Origin: Galaxea fascicularis
Taxonomy: Eukaryota > Cnidaria > Anthozoa > Scleractinia > Euphylliidae
DNA length: 64,000 bases
Reading direction: 5' to 3'
Assembly: GCA_948470475.1 (NCBI GenBank)
Contig: OX419336.1
Span: 898,501 to 962,500 of the forward strand
Shown: positions 59,043 to 64,000 of the stretch, piece by piece
How positions within the stretch are numbered: position 1 is the first letter of the stretch
Layout of the letters: every line of letters begins with the position of its first letter
Translations under genes and position numbers: made by a program
The notes under the pieces: model-generated
Databases searched by the model: none
Seen by the model: only the letters and a program-made list of their open reading frames with translations
What the model was told of the DNA's origin: nothing

Positions 59043-60352
59043 CTTCAGCTTTAGTCTGTAATGTTAATTGTTTCACTTTAACTGTGTCTGGATAAAATTC
59101 AAAGACAATTTTGATGCAAAGTTCAAGGTCGTACGGATGCGTTTGGCATTGGCCCTGTTAGTGGTCGAAAATTAATTTCAATTGGGTCGAACTGGTGGTA
59201 TAAAATAGAGGGCGCTTTAAAAGCTTTTTCAATCTCTCCACTCCCGGCCCTAACCTTCATTTCCTTGAGATGTGGGCAAAATGCCCATTAAGGTGGCATG
59301 AACCTCAAAAACAAATAAAAACACTAGTATGTTCCATCTTAAACTAAGACGCATTAGGAAATCTGTCAAACGGTCGGCCTAAATATAAAAACCATTGAAC
59401 GCAGTTGTGGCCGATAAAACTTGTAAAAGTTTAATGAGTTTAGCCTGAAGCAGACTTTTAATAGCGTTCCGTATCATTTTCCAACAGATCCAGTCCGGAA
59501 AACTCCAACAAAACTCGTATAAAAGCGAGTCATCTTTCCGGCTGGGAAACAGTTGGGCGAAAAGTGGTGCACTGCAGAATATTTTGAGGCACACGAAAAC
59601 GTGAGTTATTTTGTCACTTTAATTTCAAAATTTACCATTTTGCAATGCTAGTCGGAGGTCGAGTTACCCTTAACATAGTAGTGGTTTTCCTTTGACAATA
59701 TTTTTAACTTTTCGCTGAAAGACCATCAAAATTTGGTATTTTGCCGTATGAAGAAATGATTAACGATCGCAAAAATTATCGAAGACTGGACCACAAAATA
59801 AATCCACGGAAAGTCAGACAGATAATCCGAGCGATAAATTAAACTGCGCAGTTTTGAAGTGTGATAACCCTTCGGTAAAAACTGGTAAGCCACTCTTAAA
59901 ACAAATTAAAATGATTTAGCAATGTGATAGGGTTTATCGGTTTTTATAAAAAACCTACGGTCTAAATTGTACCGGCGGTGAACTTCTTGTACCGGTGAAA
60001 CTCAAGCGATGATTTTTTAAGACTGAGTTGTTGCCTTCGTTCTATAGATTTTGGGATGGCGTTGGATATCCAAGGTTTAACTCAGTTAACTGACTGTTTT
60101 ATTTTTCGATAGTTTTCACAGTGGTGCGTGTTTGTCTGAAACAGATTGTACAGCGCATCGATTACATCATTCATAGTTTCATTGACATCTTCACCTACGA
60201 AACTTACTAAAATATAAGGCTTCAAGGTCATTTTTATCAAAATGAGAAAAGTCTGGGAATCATTTTGTTTCAGTCTGCCCGCCCTGTCACGGTAGCCTCC
60301 TTTGTAGGCGTTAGTCCCGGACCATTCTCCCTCCCCCACCAAAGCAGGCTAC
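59043..60352. other. intergenic, no confident gene
   Basis: Short frames only. A minus-strand frame at 60082-60342 is followed by AATAAA at about 60095-60100, but its sequence is unrecognised. It may be a further decayed part of the retrotransposon relic beside it. Confidence 0.4.
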
Positions 60353-60496
60353 CACTAGAATACAGAAAAACTGGTAGACATGATCCGTGTAATATCCATC
60401 AATCATATCCCCGCTTTTGTTATATTTTTGAGGCATATTTGTATAGATATGATCAACCAACGTTAAGGTGTGGTTTGTTATACGAGTGGCTTTGGT
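60353..60496 (-). pseudogene. relic of a non-LTR retrotransposon endonuclease
   Basis: Minus-strand translation gives TKATRITNHTLTLVDHIYTN and, about 20 residues on, a TDH motif. The phrase 'PTRIT...TLIDHIYTN...SDH' is characteristic of the C-terminal part of the apurinic-type endonuclease domain in CR1/L2/jockey-like retrotransposons. Upstream the frame is lost and downstream the sequence degenerates at once, with no reverse transcriptase region found. It is a short dead fragment. Confidence 0.55.
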
Positions 60497-61565
60497 GATC
60501 ATTGCCACTGTAGCCAAAAGCATGTCTATTTGAAGTCCTGTCGGAACAAGGTTGCCTGGCCTGCCTAAGGTGCCGTACTCACTAGGCTGAAAAAATTCAT
60601 TTGGCTCTACCAATTAAAGTTCTCGATCAATTATATATTCGCACTTGTACGCACTTGAAAAGTCAAAAGTTATTGATGACTACAAAGTCTGCATCATGTT
60701 GAAATCGAATACTCTCAGTCGGGTTCTGCCGCTTTGAAAAGCGAGAACAAAATTTACTTGATGGACAGCTCGCCCTTCACATTACCACGCGTTACCTGTC
60801 ATTTTTGACGGTTGACAAAAAATTGTCTTTCTCCGAGGCAGGACCACGGTGCCTTTGAAGTACAGTACGACTGGACAAGATTTGACAAGGACAACAATCA
60901 CCACACGCACGTAGTAGAAAGGAACTGATGACAGAAATTTCAGTGCGTACGGTACCCATAAATCGTCATAGCGAATACAGTCGCAGGTCATCTTTCCTAG
61001 CGCCACCACGAGAGCAAAACGAAGACCGGCGGCTGTATAAGAGTGGCCAAACCTTGAAAACAAACTTGCATTGGTAAAATGCTATTATAACATAGCTAGT
61101 AAATTCGTGTAATCAATTCAATTGCGCGAGCGTGCTTCATATTCCCATTGTGCACGCTGATGACGTCGGCAAACAAATATGTAGTTCGGCATGAATTTGG
61201 CATTCAAAAACGTGGGAAAACTTCAGCAAAAAATTGAACTAAACACAGCACTTGCAAACCAGCTGACGAAGAAGATCTGCTGAAATTTTTTTGGGACTGG
61301 AGTTTTTAACGCCCGAAAAAGCTCAAAGAAAAGGAAAAACGAGAACAAGCGAGAAACTCTAAGTGAGTCGGAGATGAAAAATAGCTAAAAATATCCTTGA
61401 AGAAAGACTGGAAAGACACTCTGGAAGAACCAAACAAATAACAAACGTCAATTAACTGGTCTGTTGGAACATTCAAAGGTAGATACTTCCTACCGCCTTA
61501 ACAATATTATAAAACAATTGATTCATGGGTCAGCTGTGCATTCATCAAGATATGAAGCACTTAGG
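60497..61565. other. intergenic, no gene seen
   Basis: The minus-strand frame at 60782-61063 has no recognised features. Nothing else that I can support. Confidence 0.45.
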
Positions 61566-61650
61566 AAGTTTGGAGAGCACTCAAGAGGCTAGACCTGCTA
61601 TCGGCTACGCCTCGAGCAACTCTTACGCATCTTCCGTGCTCTCCAAACTT
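61566..61650. repeat. inverted repeat, 15-bp perfect arms
   Basis: AAGTTTGGAGAGCAC (61566-61580) and GTGCTCTCCAAACTT (61636-61650) are exact reverse complements, with 55 bases between them. It is a short fold-back, possibly the end of a larger decayed element. Confidence 0.75.
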
Positions 61651-64000
61651 TCCGTGTATGAACCAATTGTTAATTACTTCCTGTGAAACTTAAGACATCC
61701 TGAAACACCGTGAAATTGTTTCTGGAGTGTCTATTGGTCCTCAATAAATCACAGATTGTCTTGCGTAACTGAGCCAAACATAATTTCTTCAACTACGTTA
61801 ACCGCCAAACTTGACCTAGCCGTTCAAATTGTTCAGTTCTTTATTGGTCAACCTCCGCACTTTTAATTTCTGAAAAAGCGTTAGTGGTCTAGAATTTCTC
61901 AACGGTTTTTTATTATATTTTTTTAATGTGGAGTTGCAAATTGTATTTTCTGTGATGTCTGTTGTGGTTAACCTCTTTCAACCAACCACATTTGGCAGCC
62001 AAAATTTAAGAAAAAACAATGCTTCAAACAAACTCATGCTGGGAGGAGATTTGACAACTTCTTTGCCGGTCGATTGTTTTATCTCAGAGACCAGGAGAAG
62101 TTCTTCGGAAGACATCTGAAGGTGGGTCGTCTGGGTCGTATGCTCTATTTTATTCTGACTTTTTATTGTAAGTTGGAACAACGATCACTTTTGACATCCT
62201 GCAGATCAAATTCCATTCCCTTACGGTTGCCATACGTTGCGTTTACACTCGAGTTATTCCCGGAGTTATTTGGAGTCGATTTATAGCAGAATATCAGTGC
62301 CGTGAATCGAGAGGCTGTAATACAATTTATCTTTCACATATTTTTCACAAACGTTGATGGAGAGGTATGTTGTAATTAGTGGCTTCAACTGAACTTTTGT
62401 AAGTACATTCTCATGTCATGCAAAGACAGTCAACGACCACGGTAGTGTCGAAAACGAAGACCGAAGCACGAACAACCCAAAACTCGCCGAAAAACAAAGC
62501 ACCGTCGACCCGCTTAATTGCATTTTTAAAAACTCTTTTAGCGAGCATGGGAACAAGGGTTTGCATTTTTCGTTACTTTAGGCTGTTTACGCCCGTTTAT
62601 GTGGTATCGAGTCTCGAGTACCGGGATAACACCACTGAGAGGTAATTCTCAGATCCGGCAGGCGAACGTTTCTATGCCGAAGAATTACGTTACCCAGACA
62701 AAGCTGTGCGCCTTATTTTTAAAAGTTAATTTCCTGAGATACGTATGCTGAATAATCTGTTTTCGCATATGTAAATGGTATATTGTATTAGAACCTCCGG
62801 TGACTAAATTCTTACTTAATTTTTTGCAAGTTTCATTAAGGTTTGACTGGGGACCGTGTCTTGTTTCGATTGAATTGAGGGTGTTCTCGTCAAAGAATAC
62901 GGTCCAAATCCAGTTCGCCGACCAGGGCTTCGTTTTAGAGTTAGGTGTTTCGCGCTCATCTGTCTTTATTTTCGAGTGCATCGTTTTCGATACTACCCAA
63001 GCGTTGAATAGGTGTGATCTACATTTTAAAGTGTAAGCAACAGAGAACAGGTGAACTTTGCTCCAACTTGGCTGTCAAGTCGCTTTTTCACGGCACGTCT
63101 AATTCATAATCCACGCCGGTTAAGAAGGACGATATATGTTGAAAACGCTTTTTTAAATCCTTTTTAAAGTCGTGCTGTTAACGTGCTGATATTGTAGATG
63201 TCAAAGCAACCCCTTTCGTTAGTAAATGCAGATGTGCTGTTTCAATATTTCGCCGACTGATGTGAATCAAATCAAGTTGTCGTCACGGCCCGGAAGCGAG
63301 ATGCTAAAATAAGAAATCGCATTTTTCAATTGAAGGGAGGTTTTCTTTCCTCTGCGAGTTTTAACTTTACAAATGTATATACAGTTTGTGCAATCGCAAT
63401 ATTAGACAAGCATGTTTTGAAAACAGTTCTTTTTTTGATACCATAAACCTGCACAGACCAGCACCTTTATTCAGCCAACTTTTCTAAATTTTTAAATGAT
63501 CAACAGAATTTATGAATTTTGTCTCCCATTGCTGGGTGGAAAAACTGCTAAACTGTGACAAGAGGGAAAAAATTCGGACATCGACGAAAGTCCGCTTTTC
63601 ATAAGTGAAAAAATTGCGTATAATATCATTTTGGGTGCATATTTTCTCTGTTAGGAATATTTAGGAATATTTGGTGGGGTCTTAAGTTTTGTGGATGTGA
63701 ACAAAGAAAGTTCCCAAAAATTGCGAAAAAATTTCATAACCATGGTCGTCTTTTCAAAATGGCATTTGTCTCTAGCTATAGACTTAATCAGCGGTGCCGC
63801 CAATCTACGATCCAAAAGATGTAACTTGAGTTCAAAACGTGAGGGGATGAGGACAAAAAGATTCCAAAGAACTAGTTAAAAAATTTGAACGATTAAAATA
63901 AATAAAAAAATTAAACTAAAGTAAATATTGAATAAGCGGGATGGTGCATCTGAGGACGCGTTATTTAAGGTTTTTCAGAAATACAAGGACCATATGCATT
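61651..64000. other. intergenic to window end
   Basis: AT-rich, with scattered short frames (for example 62418-62645 and 62800-63036) that lack recognisable features. No gene, tRNA or repeat pair is supported. Confidence 0.45.

Noticed and set aside
1..64000. CRISPR array, prokaryotic operon, or rRNA genes
   Set aside because: No regularly spaced short repeats with unique spacers, no ribosome-binding-site-linked gene chains and no rRNA sequence. The window is eukaryotic.

Overview
The window looks like nuclear DNA of a cnidarian, most likely an anthozoan such as a stony coral. It is AT-rich with very low gene density. Receptor genes carry few introns, splice sites and AATAAA signals are eukaryotic, and there are many short non-autonomous DNA-transposon and fold-back repeats. 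The three confident genes are all rhodopsin-class receptors, a family that is strongly expanded in cnidarians. The exact species cannot be read from the sequence.

Layout: 1-8486 is non-coding apart from two fold-back/TIR repeats and some low-complexity DNA. Positions 8494-9594 (+) hold an intronless class A receptor of neuropeptide-receptor type with its own poly(A) signal. Positions 10204-10920 hold a repeat and the relic of a HIRAN-like coding sequence broken by one stop codon. Positions 12183-13921 (-) hold a two-exon amine-receptor-like gene. Positions 13946-24800 are mostly featureless, with a few hairpins and one GC-rich repeat. Positions 24817-25921 hold a short tandem duplication, a fold-back element and a Tc1/mariner-like MITE. 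Positions 26488-27504 (-) hold a single-exon paralogue of the 12-14 kb gene. From 27.5 kb to the end there is no confident gene. That half contains dispersed and nested repeats, several TIR elements (47.4-48.4, 49.4-50.1, 53.7-54.2 and 55.5-56.0 kb), tRNA-derived SINE-like copies, a relic of a non-LTR retrotransposon endonuclease, and a few weak small ORFs.

The two minus-strand receptors are the most interesting coding pair. Both keep the amine-binding Asp of TM3 and the Tyr of TM7, but both lack the usual TM3 cysteine. Both also have a very short second extracellular loop with a shared PPPxYEL motif. One has a phase-0 intron just before TM3 and the other has none. I found no operon-like system, CRISPR array, rRNA, intact tRNA or intact mobile-element enzyme gene. 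All family assignments rest on motif reading without a database search.
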